NCBI RefSeq assembly: GCF_002197985.1
Contig: NZ_NBYK01000005.1
Coordinates: forward strand, 161,655-225,654
From: Halopseudomonas aestusnigri
GTDB lineage: Bacteria > Pseudomonadota > Gammaproteobacteria > Pseudomonadales > Pseudomonadaceae
DNA length: 64,000 bases
Direction: 5' to 3'
The translations under genes were made by a program, and so were the position numbers. Positions 46,825 to 56,074 of this stretch are shown one piece after another; the stretch's first letter is position 1; each line of letters opens with the position of its first letter. The notes beneath the pieces are model-generated. The model was given only the letters and a program-made list of their open reading frames with translations, was not told the DNA's origin and ran no database searches.

Positions 46825-46837
46825 GCATTGCCCGACT

Positions 46838-46876
46838 AAAAAGCCCGCCACGGCATTCGCCATGGCGGGCTTTTTT
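46838..46876 (+). terminator. Intrinsic terminator after bamD
   Basis: AAAAAGCCCGCCA and TGGCGGGCTTTTTT form a long stem with a T-run, 14 bases after the stop. Confidence 0.92.
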
Positions 46877-46889
46877 GTGGGGCAGCGGC

Positions 46890-46976
46890 AAGCTACAAGC
46901 CTCAAGCTGCAAGTAAAAGCAGCGCGGTTTAGTGTTTAGCTTGTAGCTTGTAGCTTAAAGCTTGCGGCTTGAGGCT
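46890..46976. repeat. Intergenic inverted element of AAGCYNC 7-base units (copy B)
   Basis: Four forward units at 46890-46917 (AAGCTAC, AAGCCTC, AAGCTGC, AAGTAAA) face six reversed units at 46935-46976 (two are TGTAGCT). It is the same design and phase as copy A at 32241-32321, with a different number of units. It lies between the convergent bamD and nadE. Confidence 0.8.
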
Positions 46977-46993
46977 GCCGGCCAAAGGCCGGC
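46977..46993. repeat. Perfect 7-base hairpin next to the nadE stop
   Basis: GCCGGCC, AAA, GGCCGGC, ending 3 bases beyond the nadE stop codon. It has no T-run on the minus strand, so it may be a transcript-end stabiliser or part of the repeat element. Confidence 0.6.
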
Positions 46994-46996
46994 TGG

Positions 46997-48628
46997 CTAG
47001 TCCTCCATCGCCCACCCTGACGTAATCGGATAACGGCGATCACGGCCGAAGCCACGCTGGGTGATACGCGCCCCGACAGCCGCCTGGCGGCGTTTGTATT
47101 CGTTGAGATCGACCAGTCGCACCACGCGCTTGACCTGATCCTCATCGAAGCCGGCAGCGATGATGGCACTGGCAGACAGGTCGTGCTCAATATACAGACG
47201 CAGAATCTCGTCCAGCACCGGATACGGCGGCAGCGAGTCTTCATCCTTCTGATCAGGTGCCAGTTCGGCAGACGGCGGACGATCGATTACCCGTTGCGGG
47301 ATAACCGGGCCCAGCGTATTGCGGTATTCGGCGAGGCGGAACACCAGCGTCTTGGGCACGTCCTTGAGTACATCAAAGCCACCTGCCATATCGCCATACA
47401 GCGTGGCATAACCCACCGCCATCTCACTCTTGTTGCCGGTGGTCAGTACCAGCGAACCGGTCTTGTTCGACAGTGCCATCAGCAACGTGCCGCGACAGCG
47501 AGCCTGCAGGTTTTCTTCCGTGGAGTCGCGCGGCAGCCCTGCAAACACCGGCTCCAGCGTCTGCATGAACGCCTCGACCATCGGGGCAATCGGCAGCACG
47601 CGGTAGGTTACGTGCATGGCATGTGCCTGCGCCTCGGCATCTTCCAGACTCATGCCGGAGGTGTAGTGATACGGCATCATTACCGCCTCTACCCGCTCGG
47701 CGCCGAGCGCGTCGACGGCAACCGCCAGCGTGAGGGCCGAGTCGATACCACCGGACAGCCCAAGGACCACACCCTTGAAGCCATTCTTGTTGACGTAATC
47801 ACGCACCCCGGTAACCAGCGCCTGATAAACACTGGCCTCCAGCTCCGGCATGGCCGCCAGCGCGCCCTGACGCAACCGCACCTGGCTATCGTCGAACTGC
47901 ACATCAACCGGATACAGCCCTTCGCAGAAGGGGGAAACCCGGCAGGCGATCTGACCATCGCTGTCCATCGCTACGGAGCCGCCATCAAACACCAGCTCGT
48001 CCTGGCCGCCGACCTGGTTAACATAGATGATCGGCATTGACCCTTCGGCGGCACGCTCGGCCAGCATGGCTTCGCGTTCACGCTGCTTGTCCATGTGAAA
48101 GGGCGAGGCGTTGAGGTTGAGCATCAACCGGGCTCCGGCGTCACGGGCCTGCGCCATCGGCTGGGGATGCCAGATATCTTCGCAGACCGTGATCGCCACA
48201 GGCAGGCCGTCAATCTCGAGGCAGCACGGATCGGAACCCTCGGCAAAATAACGCTTCTCGTCGAATACCCGATAGTTCGGCAGGTGCTGCTTTGCGTATG
48301 ACGCCAGGATGCGGCCATCGGCAATGACCGCCGCCATGTTGTAGCACAGGTCATCCTGCTGCCAGGGATAACCGACTACGACATAAATGCCCTGAACCTG
48401 CTCGCACAACTGATCCAGCGCCCGACTGATGCGCGCCTGCATGCTGGAGCGCAGCAGCAGATCCTCGGGCGGGTAGCCGCACAGCGACAATTCCGGGAAT
48501 ACGATGACCCGGGCACCCAGCTCGTCACGGGCATGTCTGGACGACTCGATAATTCGCTCCAGATTGCCCGGGATGTCGCCCACCCGCATGTTCAGCTGGG
48601 CCATCACGATGCGCAAGGTTGCCGTCAT
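46997..48628 (-). CDS. nadE: NadE, glutamine-dependent NAD+ synthetase
   Basis: A 543-residue two-domain enzyme. The N-terminal nitrilase-like glutaminase domain has Glu in FPELSLCGYPPEDLL, Lys in AKQHLPNYRVFDEKRYF and Cys in VCEDIWHP. The C-terminal synthetase domain has the ATP-binding SGGIDSALTLAVAVDALG. It converts nicotinate adenine dinucleotide to NAD+ using glutamine. It is divergent from the small zinc-finger-like gene before pilS. Confidence 0.95.
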   Translation of the reverse strand: MTATLRIVMAQLNMRVGDIPGNLERIIESSRHARDELGARVIVFPELSLCGYPPEDLLLRSSMQARISRALDQLCEQVQGIYVVVGYPWQQDDLCYNMAAVIADGRILASYAKQHLPNYRVFDEKRYFAEGSDPCCLEIDGLPVAITVCEDIWHPQPMAQARDAGARLMLNLNASPFHMDKQREREAMLAERAAEGSMPIIYVNQVGGQDELVFDGGSVAMDSDGQIACRVSPFCEGLYPVDVQFDDSQVRLRQGALAAMPELEASVYQALVTGVRDYVNKNGFKGVVLGLSGGIDSALTLAVAVDALGAERVEAVMMPYHYTSGMSLEDAEAQAHAMHVTYRVLPIAPMVEAFMQTLEPVFAGLPRDSTEENLQARCRGTLLMALSNKTGSLVLTTGNKSEMAVGYATLYGDMAGGFDVLKDVPKTLVFRLAEYRNTLGPVIPQRVIDRPPSAELAPDQKDEDSLPPYPVLDEILRLYIEHDLSASAIIAAGFDEDQVKRVVRLVDLNEYKRRQAAVGARITQRGFGRDRRYPITSGWAMED

Positions 48629-48756
48629 GTTGTTTCTCCTGAGTCAAGATGCGCCTATTGTCCGGCAAGCGCCTGTGCCCCGCAATCGCAAGATGGTTTT
48701 GGCAGGCTGTGGCCTTGGGATACACTGGAACACCCCGCACGGAACACAGCGACACC

Positions 48757-48996
48757 ATGGGACTGATCAAACTGATAATTCTGGCCGCGCTGGTATGGGC
48801 AGCCCTGCGTTTCTGGCGCGCGATGCAGCAGCAGCGCAACACGGAAAACCCCGCCTCACAGCGGCCGCAAACCGATGCACCGGTGATGGTCCGCTGTGCG
48901 CAGTGTCAGGTGCACCTGCCCGAGTCACGCGCGTTGCGCGCCGGCGACCAATGGTACTGCTGCGCGGAACACCGAGATGAACACGACAACCGCTGA
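48757..48996 (+). CDS. Small membrane-anchored Cys-rich protein (PP0621-like)
   Basis: A 79-residue protein with an N-terminal membrane segment (LIKLIILAALVWAALRFW) and a C-terminal part with paired cysteines, MVRCAQCQVHLPES and WYCCAEH, forming a likely CxxC...CC/H zinc site. I start it at ATG 48757, where the membrane segment begins; the frame is open upstream without features. In pseudomonads a similar small gene sits directly before pilS. It overlaps pilS by 20 bases, so the two are cotranscribed. Its function is not known to me. Confidence 0.8.
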   Translation: MGLIKLIILAALVWAALRFWRAMQQQRNTENPASQRPQTDAPVMVRCAQCQVHLPESRALRAGDQWYCCAEHRDEHDNR

Positions 48997-50569
48997 GCGG
49001 ATCGACTCCCAGCGCCCTCGCATCCTGCGACTGTACAATCTGTATCGGGTCATTCTCGGCTTCGGCCTGACCCTGCTGACCAGCTCGTCGCTGCGTGAGG
49101 GCGTGCTGTCCCTGAGTAATCCCGAGGTCTACGCTCAGGCCAGCTGGATCTACCTGTTCATCAACGTGCTGATCGCGCTGTCACTGCACAAGGGCCGACG
49201 GGATATTCACCTGTTCGTGCTGGCAGTGCTGGATATCACCCTGCTCGGCATCATCTTCTACGCCGCTGGAGGCATAGGCAGCGGCTTCGGCAACCTGCTG
49301 ATCATTCCGGTCGCAATCGGCAACGTGCTGCTGCATGGCCGTATCGGACTGCTGCTGCCGGCAATGTCCAGCCTGGTTCTGATCTATCTGACGTTTTTCC
49401 TCAGCCTGACCCATCCCTACATAGGCCAGAACTACCTGCAGGCCGGCGTGCTGGGCGCGATCTATTTTGCCGTCGCCCTGTTCGTCCAGCGCGTCACCCG
49501 CCGGCTGTACCTGTCGGAAATTCTGGCCCGCGAGCAGGCCGCCAGTCTGGCCAGCCTGGAACAACTCAATCAGTTGATCATCCAGCGCATGCGCACCGGG
49601 ATTATGGTGGTCAGCGCCGACAATCGAATTCTGACCAGCAACGAGGCCTGTTCGCAGATGCTCAACCGCGACGTGCCCCAGGGGGAGCGGCTGGATAAGA
49701 TCGCGCCAGAGCTGGAGCAGCGACTGCGTCAGTGGCAGCGCAACCCCTCGGTTCGGGCACGCTCATTCCACAGTTTCAATGGCAGTACCGAGCTGATGGC
49801 CAACTTCAAACACCTCGGCAGCCAGACCGGCGACAACATTCTGGTGTTCCTGGACGACAACACCCAGGTCGCCCAGCAGGCACAGCAACTGAAACTGGCC
49901 TCGCTGGGCCGCCTGACCGCCAGCATTGCACATGAGATCCGCAATCCGCTGGGGGCAATCAGCCACGCGGCGCAACTGCTGGCCGAGTCCGAACAGTTGT
50001 CAGTTCAGGACCAGCGGTTGACAGAGATCATCCAGCAGCACTCCCAGCGCATGAACCGGGTGATTGAAACCGTGCTCGAACTCTCCCGCCGCCGCCCCAG
50101 CGAGCCGCAACTGGTCGATCTGGCGCTGTGGGTATCCCACTTCGCCGCCGATTTTCGCAGCGCCCATCCGCCAACCGATGCGCTTGAGTGCGACATCGAG
50201 AAAGAGGGGATTCTGACCCGAATCGACCCCAACCAGATGACCCAGGTTCTCAACAACCTGTGCAATAACGCACTGCGTTACAGTGGCGAAGCGGGGCAAG
50301 CCCGCGCCATCCTGCTCAAGCTGTATGTACGACCGGACACCGAACTGCCGGTGCTGGAGGTCATTGATCATGGCCCGGGGATCTCCGAAGAACACCTGGG
50401 TCACATTTTCGAGCCCTTCTATACCACCGAAGCCACCGGTACCGGCCTGGGCCTGTATATCTCCCGCGAACTGTGCGAAAGCAACCAGGCACGACTCGAG
50501 TGCGACCGGGTGCAGCCCCACGGCTGCTGCATGCGCATCACCTTCGCGCACCCGAAACGACTGGTATGA
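48977..50569 (+). CDS. pilS: PilS, membrane sensor histidine kinase for type IV pili
   Basis: A 530-residue kinase. The N-terminal region has six membrane segments (about 20-190), followed by a PAS-like region (TGIMVVSADNRILTSNEA). The H-box is SIAHEIRNPLGAISHAAQLL, the N-box NNLCNNALRYS, and the G-boxes DHGPGISEEHLGHIFEPF and GTGLGLYIS. In P. aeruginosa PilS senses PilA in the membrane and controls PilR. Start ATG 48977 overlaps the small upstream gene. The stop overlaps an in-frame ATG of pilR as ATGA. Confidence 0.94.
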   Translation: MNTTTAERIDSQRPRILRLYNLYRVILGFGLTLLTSSSLREGVLSLSNPEVYAQASWIYLFINVLIALSLHKGRRDIHLFVLAVLDITLLGIIFYAAGGIGSGFGNLLIIPVAIGNVLLHGRIGLLLPAMSSLVLIYLTFFLSLTHPYIGQNYLQAGVLGAIYFAVALFVQRVTRRLYLSEILAREQAASLASLEQLNQLIIQRMRTGIMVVSADNRILTSNEACSQMLNRDVPQGERLDKIAPELEQRLRQWQRNPSVRARSFHSFNGSTELMANFKHLGSQTGDNILVFLDDNTQVAQQAQQLKLASLGRLTASIAHEIRNPLGAISHAAQLLAESEQLSVQDQRLTEIIQQHSQRMNRVIETVLELSRRRPSEPQLVDLALWVSHFAADFRSAHPPTDALECDIEKEGILTRIDPNQMTQVLNNLCNNALRYSGEAGQARAILLKLYVRPDTELPVLEVIDHGPGISEEHLGHIFEPFYTTEATGTGLGLYISRELCESNQARLECDRVQPHGCCMRITFAHPKRLV

Positions 50570-50607
50570 TGCCCGGTAATCAACTGACAGGAGTCAAGCA
50601 GCAAGCC

Positions 50608-51951
50608 ATGATGCAACCCACCGTGCTGATCATCGACGACGAGCCGGACATTCTCGAATTGCTGGAGCTGACCCTCGGGCGCATGTCGCTGCAAACCCGC
50701 AGCGCCAAAACCATGAGCGAAGCCTTGAACCTGCTGCAGTCTCACCACTTTGATCTGTGCCTGACGGATATGCGACTGCCTGACGGCGATGGCCTGAGCA
50801 TCGTACGCCATATCCAGCAGCACTTTACCAGCACCCCGGTGGCGATGATCACCGCCTATGGCAGTCTGGATACGGCGATCAGCGCACTTAAGGCCGGCGC
50901 ATTTGACTTTCTGACCAAACCGGTCGACCTCGCCCGCCTGCGCGAGCTGGTCTCGACCGCACTGCGCCTGCGAGATTCGCAGACCGAACCCGGGCCGCAG
51001 GCACAGGACCCGATCCTCGGCATCTCGCCACCAATCGAGCGACTGCGCAACCAGATCAGCAAACTGGCGCGCAGTCAGGCGCCACTGTATATCAGCGGCG
51101 AGTCCGGCAGCGGCAAGGAACTGGTCGCCCGTCGCATTCACGCACTCAGCCCCAGAGCCGAACAGCCCTTTGTACCGGTCAACTGCGGCGCCATACCGTC
51201 CGAGTTGATGGAAAGCGAATTTTTCGGCCACCGCAAAGGCAGCTTTTCCGGTGCAGTTGCCGACAAGCCGGGCCTGTTCCAGGCCGCCAATCACGGTACT
51301 CTGTTTCTCGACGAAGTCGCCGACCTGCCGATGGCCATGCAGGTCAAGCTGCTGCGGGCAATCCAGGAGAAGGCGGTTCGCGCAGTCGGCAGCCAGCACG
51401 AGGAAGCGGTTGACGTACGTCTGCTGTGCGCCACCCACAAGGATCTCGCCAACGAGGTAGCCCAGGGGCGCTTCCGCCAGGACCTGTTCTACCGCATCAA
51501 CGTTATCGAACTGCAGGTGCCGCCGCTGCGGGCGCGCCGCGAGGACCTGCCGCTGCTGGTCCGCAGCATCCTCGGCCGCCTGGCCGAGCGCGCCAAACGT
51601 CCCGCGCCCGCGGTCACCGAGGCAGGCATGGAGCGGCTGCTCAATTACCGCTTCCCGGGCAACGTACGCGAGCTGGAAAATGCGCTGGAACGGGCCTTCA
51701 CCCTGTGCGAAGGCCAGCAGATCGACGCCAATGACCTGTGGCTCAGCGCCTGCCCGAGTGCTGCCCAGGATGACACTCCCGATTTCAGTCAGATCGACCA
51801 TCTGGAGGATTATCTGGACAACATCGAGCGCCAGGCGATCACCCAGGCGCTGGAAGAGACCCGCTGGAACAAGACCGCCGCCGCCAAGCGCCTGGGTCTC
51901 ACCTTTCGCTCCCTGCGCTACCGCCTGAAGAAGCTGGGCCTGGACGACTGA
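50608..51951 (+). CDS. pilR: PilR, sigma-54-dependent response regulator
   Basis: A 447-residue NtrC-type activator. The receiver domain has phospho-acceptor Asp54 (LTDMRLPDG) and the Lys in FLTKPVD. The AAA+ domain has Walker A GESGSGKE and the sigma-54 contact loop GSFSGA (about 211-216), a variant of GAFTGA with Ser for Thr. The C-terminal Fis-type helix-turn-helix is WNKTAAAKRLGLTFRSLRYRLKK. It activates pilA transcription with RpoN. I place the start at ATG 50608 or 50611, next to the receiver domain. The ATG at 50566, coupled to the pilS stop, would add 14 residues. Confidence 0.94.
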   Translation: MMQPTVLIIDDEPDILELLELTLGRMSLQTRSAKTMSEALNLLQSHHFDLCLTDMRLPDGDGLSIVRHIQQHFTSTPVAMITAYGSLDTAISALKAGAFDFLTKPVDLARLRELVSTALRLRDSQTEPGPQAQDPILGISPPIERLRNQISKLARSQAPLYISGESGSGKELVARRIHALSPRAEQPFVPVNCGAIPSELMESEFFGHRKGSFSGAVADKPGLFQAANHGTLFLDEVADLPMAMQVKLLRAIQEKAVRAVGSQHEEAVDVRLLCATHKDLANEVAQGRFRQDLFYRINVIELQVPPLRARREDLPLLVRSILGRLAERAKRPAPAVTEAGMERLLNYRFPGNVRELENALERAFTLCEGQQIDANDLWLSACPSAAQDDTPDFSQIDHLEDYLDNIERQAITQALEETRWNKTAAAKRLGLTFRSLRYRLKKLGLDD

Positions 51952-51966
51952 GCCATCAGCGGCCCG

Positions 51967-53061
51967 TCAGTTCAGGCGCGTATCCGGCAGATAGGGTGTC
52001 GGATCAATCTCCGGGCTGCGCTGCAACAGCAAATCGGCGAGCAGCCGACAGGATGCCGGGGCCAGTACCAGCCCATTGCGGAAATGCCCGGTGTTCAGCC
52101 ACAAGCCAGGCAGCGAAGACACCGGTCCGATATAGGGCACACCATCCGGCGATCCCGGGCGCAAGCCCGCCCATTGGGCAACGGGCGACTGCTGCGCCAG
52201 ATCAGGCAGCAACGCCTGCGCACTGGCCCGCAGCGATGCGAGCGCCTCGTCAGTGGTGCGCTTGTCGTAACCTTCATACTCCAGCGTGCTGCCGATCAGA
52301 ATATGACCGTCACGACGGGGAATCGCATAGCGCCCCCTGGCCATGACAATCGACGGCAGCCAGCCCGGCGCCATCCTGTACAGCAGCATCTGGCCCTTGA
52401 CCGGCTCAACCGGCAGCGTGAGCCCCGCCTGCTGCAACCAGTCGCCGCTCCAGGCGCCGGCGCACAGCACAACAGCGTCCGCCTCAATCCGCCCAACCGG
52501 GCACTGCACTCCAACCACCGCGTCGCCATCACGCAGCAACGATTCCACCGCGCAGTGCTCGCGCAGGGTGAAGGCGTCAAACTGCAGCAAACGGGCACGA
52601 AGCGCCTGCATCAGGCGCGGATTACGAACGTTCGCCAGATCAGCCTGCCAGAGCGCACCAGCAAATCCCGGGGCGAGCTGCGGCACCTGCCGGTAGACGA
52701 AGTCGGCATCCACTGCACGCAGCGGCTTGCCGTGGGCCACCGCCCAGTCCAGCGCCTGACCCTGTTCATCGTGATCAAGCCACAACAGGCCGCAGGTGTG
52801 CACTTGCGGATCCCGCTCGGTCTGCTCCAGCAGCGAGGTTGCCAGCTGCGGGTAGTATCCCTGCGACCACTCGGCCAACGCACTGACCGCATCGCAGTAG
52901 CGCCAGGGGTACAGCGGCGACACGATACCGCCGCCTGCCCAGGACGCTTCACGTCCCAACTCGCCGCGCTCCAGCAGCGTCACACGACATCCCGCCTGCA
53001 ACAACTCGAGCGCACTCAGGCACCCCATTACTCCGCCACCGACCAGCACTACCTCACGCAT
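51967..53061 (-). CDS. thiO: ThiO-like glycine oxidase / FAD-dependent D-amino acid oxidase
   Basis: A 364-residue DAO-family flavoenzyme. The N-terminal dinucleotide-binding motif is VVLVGGGVMGCLSALELLQAG, followed by REASWAGGGIVSP. The C-terminal substrate part has GLRPGSPDGVPYIGP and LNTGHFRNGLVLAP. Glycine oxidase gives iminoglycine for thiazole synthesis in some bacteria. By position it matches PA4548 next to pilR. No thi genes are close, so another D-amino-acid substrate is possible. It is convergent with pilR, 15 bases apart. Confidence 0.85.
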   Translation of the reverse strand: MREVVLVGGGVMGCLSALELLQAGCRVTLLERGELGREASWAGGGIVSPLYPWRYCDAVSALAEWSQGYYPQLATSLLEQTERDPQVHTCGLLWLDHDEQGQALDWAVAHGKPLRAVDADFVYRQVPQLAPGFAGALWQADLANVRNPRLMQALRARLLQFDAFTLREHCAVESLLRDGDAVVGVQCPVGRIEADAVVLCAGAWSGDWLQQAGLTLPVEPVKGQMLLYRMAPGWLPSIVMARGRYAIPRRDGHILIGSTLEYEGYDKRTTDEALASLRASAQALLPDLAQQSPVAQWAGLRPGSPDGVPYIGPVSSLPGLWLNTGHFRNGLVLAPASCRLLADLLLQRSPEIDPTPYLPDTRLN

Positions 53062-53534
53062 TCACTTCCCCCTGACCCGCCTTGCCGCACTCAGCTACCG
53101 CTATTGATCGTCTACCGCGAACACCGCCATCGCGGCGCCGGGAAGACTAACGCAGAATCGACCTGTTTTAGACCAAAGTCGGCCAAAAAAGCCGTTATAA
53201 AGGCGGCATAAGCCGAATCATGTGCCTGTCCCCGCCTGACAGAAACCGGTATGATACGCCTTCTCTGAACTACTCCAATGGCCGATCACCGTCAGACCAT
53301 TGAGCCCCGGCAGGCAATTCCACACGAAGCGCCGCCGCTTTCCATCAGCCAACCACTGATACCCACGTACCGGGGCGTTCGGAGCAGACAGCACACACTG
53401 CTTGCCGCGCTCTCGACACAGCCAAAAGCGACCGTCGGGATCAAGCCCGTTTGCTAGCCGCCCCGACATTGGCCAGTATGATCACTGGAGAGCTCAAGAG
53501 GCTCCTTGATTTTTACCAAAGAGGCGACATGTAA
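53062..53534. other. Gene-free region between thiO and mqo
   Basis: About 470 bases between divergent genes. TATGAT hexamers occur at 53250-53255 and 53477-53482; the latter lies in CCAGT-ATGATC-ACTGG and could be a -10 for mqo, but no good -35 is seen. An 18-codon frame from ATG 53478 ends in TAA at 53532-53534, touching the mqo ATG. No other gene is supported. Confidence 0.45.
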
Positions 53535-55016
53535 ATGACAGCAACGAACGTAGATGTATTGCTGGTCGGTGGTGGTGTCATGAGCGCTACGCTGGGAATG
53601 TTGCTCAAACAGTTGGATCCCGCCATGACCATTACCCTGGTCGAGCGTCTGGACCATGTGGCTCACGAAAGCACCGACGGCTGGAACAATGCCGGCACCG
53701 GCCACGCCGGCTACTGTGAGCTGAACTACACTCCCGAAGACCAGAATGGCAATGTCGCAATCGAACGCGCCCTGGCCATCAATGCATCCTTCGAAGTAAC
53801 CCTGCAATTCTGGAGCTACCTGGTAGAACAGGGCATCATTCAGAACCCCTCGGACTTCATCAACGCCACCGCCCACCAGAGTTTTGTCTGGGGTGAAAAA
53901 GACGTTGCCTTCCTGCGCAAGCGCCATGAACTGCTGAGCCAGCATCACCTGTTCGCCGAGATGCAGTACAGCGACTCTCCCGAGCAGCTGCGCGAATGGA
54001 TGCCGCTGATCATGTCCAGCCGCGACACCAGCCAGCCGATTGCCGCCACCCGCGTTGATCATGGTTCGGATGTCGATTTCGGATCGCTGACTCGCCGGAT
54101 GATTGCGCACCTTGAGCAACAGGACGGATTCGAACTGCGTCTGAGCCACTCGGTAAAGAGCCTGCGCAAGAGCAAGCGCGGTTACTGGCGCGTGGTTGTC
54201 GAAGATGAAAAGTCTGGCAAGGACATCGAATTCAACGCCAATTTCGTATTCCTCGGTGCCGGTGGCGGTTCACTGCCGCTGCTGCAAAAGTCGAATATCG
54301 ACGAAAGCCAGGGCTACGGCGGCTTCCCGGTCAGCGGCCAATGGCTGGTCTGCCAGGATCAGGACGTGGTCAAGCGCCACAGCTCCAAGGTCTACGGCAA
54401 GGCTCCGGTCGGCGCCCCGCCGATGTCGGTCCCCCATCTGGACACCCGTATCATCAACGGCCAACCTGCCCTGCTGTTCGGCCCGTTCGCCGGCTTCACC
54501 ACCAAGTTCCTGAAGAAAGGTTCGATTTTCGACCTGTTCTCCTCGGTCAAGCCGTACAACGTGGCGCCCATGATGGCGGTTGGCCTGGACAACATGGACC
54601 TGACCAAGTATCTGATCGCGGAGTCTTTCCAGTCGCACAAGGATCGCGTTGCCTCACTGCGCAACTTCTTCCCTGACGCACAGGAGAAGAACTGGAAACT
54701 GCAAAACGCAGGCATGCGCGTGCAGATCATCAAGAAGGACGCCAAAGGCCACGGCAAGCTCGAGTTCGGTACCGAGATCGTCGCTGCCAAGGACGGCTCC
54801 CTGGCAGCGCTGCTGGGCGCCTCCCCTGGAGCATCGACTGCCGTCCAGGCGATGATCGATGTCATCGAGCGCTGCTTCAAGAACCGTATCGCCAGCCCAG
54901 AGTGGCAGGCGCGCATGAAAACCCTGGTGCCATCCTATGGCCAGTCCCTGGTCAAGGATGCAGACCTGCTCAAGCAGGTCCGTCAGCGTACCCTGAGCAC
55001 ACTCAAGCTGGTCTAG
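53535..55016 (+). CDS. mqo: Mqo, malate:quinone oxidoreductase
   Basis: A 493-residue membrane-associated FAD enzyme. It has an N-terminal FAD site VLLVGGGVMSATLGMLL, then STDGWNNAGTGHAGYCELNYTPE, typical of Mqo, and FVFLGAGGGSLPLLQKSNI and GPFAGFTTKFLKKGS further on. It oxidises malate to oxaloacetate and feeds electrons to quinone, bypassing NAD-linked malate dehydrogenase. The start ATG at 53535 directly follows a TAA. An ATG-TAA pair sits between the GAGG site and the start codon. Its stop shares the palindrome CTAG with the stop of the convergent peptidase gene. Confidence 0.95.
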   Translation: MTATNVDVLLVGGGVMSATLGMLLKQLDPAMTITLVERLDHVAHESTDGWNNAGTGHAGYCELNYTPEDQNGNVAIERALAINASFEVTLQFWSYLVEQGIIQNPSDFINATAHQSFVWGEKDVAFLRKRHELLSQHHLFAEMQYSDSPEQLREWMPLIMSSRDTSQPIAATRVDHGSDVDFGSLTRRMIAHLEQQDGFELRLSHSVKSLRKSKRGYWRVVVEDEKSGKDIEFNANFVFLGAGGGSLPLLQKSNIDESQGYGGFPVSGQWLVCQDQDVVKRHSSKVYGKAPVGAPPMSVPHLDTRIINGQPALLFGPFAGFTTKFLKKGSIFDLFSSVKPYNVAPMMAVGLDNMDLTKYLIAESFQSHKDRVASLRNFFPDAQEKNWKLQNAGMRVQIIKKDAKGHGKLEFGTEIVAAKDGSLAALLGASPGASTAVQAMIDVIERCFKNRIASPEWQARMKTLVPSYGQSLVKDADLLKQVRQRTLSTLKLV

Positions 55017-56074
55017 TATCCGGTTTGAAAGCGCTCGATACGCTCTGGCGTAGATGGATGGGTTGAGAGAAAGCCGCTCAGCTCATCCAGTTCGCCCTCC
55101 TCCCCGGAGGGCGGATCCAGACGCAACATGATATCGGCAAAGCGCTGTGGCGATATCTGCTGATCCTGCAGAAACGCCAAGGCAAACTCGTCGGCTTCCT
55201 CTTCCATGCCCCTCTGATAGCTGAGCGTCGCCAACAGCGCAGGCACCCCGGTGACCAGATCCGAGGCGGCCGACACATCGCCAGTCAGCGACACCATGAC
55301 AAAGACCAGCAACGAGCCCTGCACCAGGTTACGCATGCTGTGCCGGTGCACCGCGTGCCCAGCCTCATGCGCCAGCACCGCGATCAATTCCTCGTCATGC
55401 TGCGCCAGCTCGATCATATCGTCGGTGAATACCAGATTGCCGCCCGGCAGCGCAAAGGCATTGGCGCCCAGCGCCTCGCTGGCGCGAAAGTGCACTTTCA
55501 AGCGATGATCCGGATGACGCTGCTGCAGGGCCAGAAGCGCAGGTTGCATTACCTGCAATAGCGCCTGCTGCCGCTCCTCGCTCAGCGTGCTGGGCGATGT
55601 CCAGAGTCTATCCATGGCATCCAGCCCCTCCTGGCCGGCTCGCTGCTCCAGCGCCACCGGCAGCTGGTACGCCAGCTCCCTGGATAACCAGGGCACACCC
55701 CATACGACGCCGCCCACCAGCATGGCCAGCACGACCACCAGGGACACCAGAACCAGCGGAATATTCAGTTCCAGCCGTCGCAGCCAGACTGTACCGCCAT
55801 CAGCCGCCTTCAATCCCTCAGCGATAGCCTGCAGTCCGGCCACATCGGCCGACTCCAGCGCAGCGCGCTCGCCCAGGTGCAGATAGCTTTTGGCGCTGCC
55901 CACCTGCATGCCGAGCCTGACCTGCGCGGCAGCGAAGTGCTCCACCCGGCCATCGTCCAGTTCCAGCCGCAGCTGGTTCCCCTGCAGACGGGCAATCGCG
56001 GCGCAGGCGCCGCTCGACTCGCCATCGAAAAAGTGCCCGCTGACCCCGGCATTAACCGAAGGAGAAACCGACAT
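55013..56074 (-). CDS. M48-family membrane metallopeptidase
   Basis: A 353-residue protein. The N-terminal cytoplasmic part (about 1-100) precedes a single membrane span (IPLVLVSLVVVLAMLVGGVVW). A periplasmic peptidase domain then has HEAGH (zinc His-Glu-x2-His) and the third ligand Glu in MEEEADEFAL. The family includes BepA/HtpX-type quality-control proteases. I start it at MSVSPSVNAG (56074, GGGGGA upstream), overlapping the YjgN-type gene by 23 bases; a start at 56140 would overlap by 89. The pairing of a YjgN-like membrane protein and an M48 peptidase suggests a joint function. Confidence 0.88.
   Translation of the reverse strand: MSVSPSVNAGVSGHFFDGESSGACAAIARLQGNQLRLELDDGRVEHFAAAQVRLGMQVGSAKSYLHLGERAALESADVAGLQAIAEGLKAADGGTVWLRRLELNIPLVLVSLVVVLAMLVGGVVWGVPWLSRELAYQLPVALEQRAGQEGLDAMDRLWTSPSTLSEERQQALLQVMQPALLALQQRHPDHRLKVHFRASEALGANAFALPGGNLVFTDDMIELAQHDEELIAVLAHEAGHAVHRHSMRNLVQGSLLVFVMVSLTGDVSAASDLVTGVPALLATLSYQRGMEEEADEFALAFLQDQQISPQRFADIMLRLDPPSGEEGELDELSGFLSTHPSTPERIERFQTGY

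Noticed and set aside
53218..53469. 83-codon frame in the thiO-mqo gap, Trp- and Cys-rich
   Set aside because: No ribosome site before its ATG, no recognised family and no supporting context; left unannotated though not excluded.
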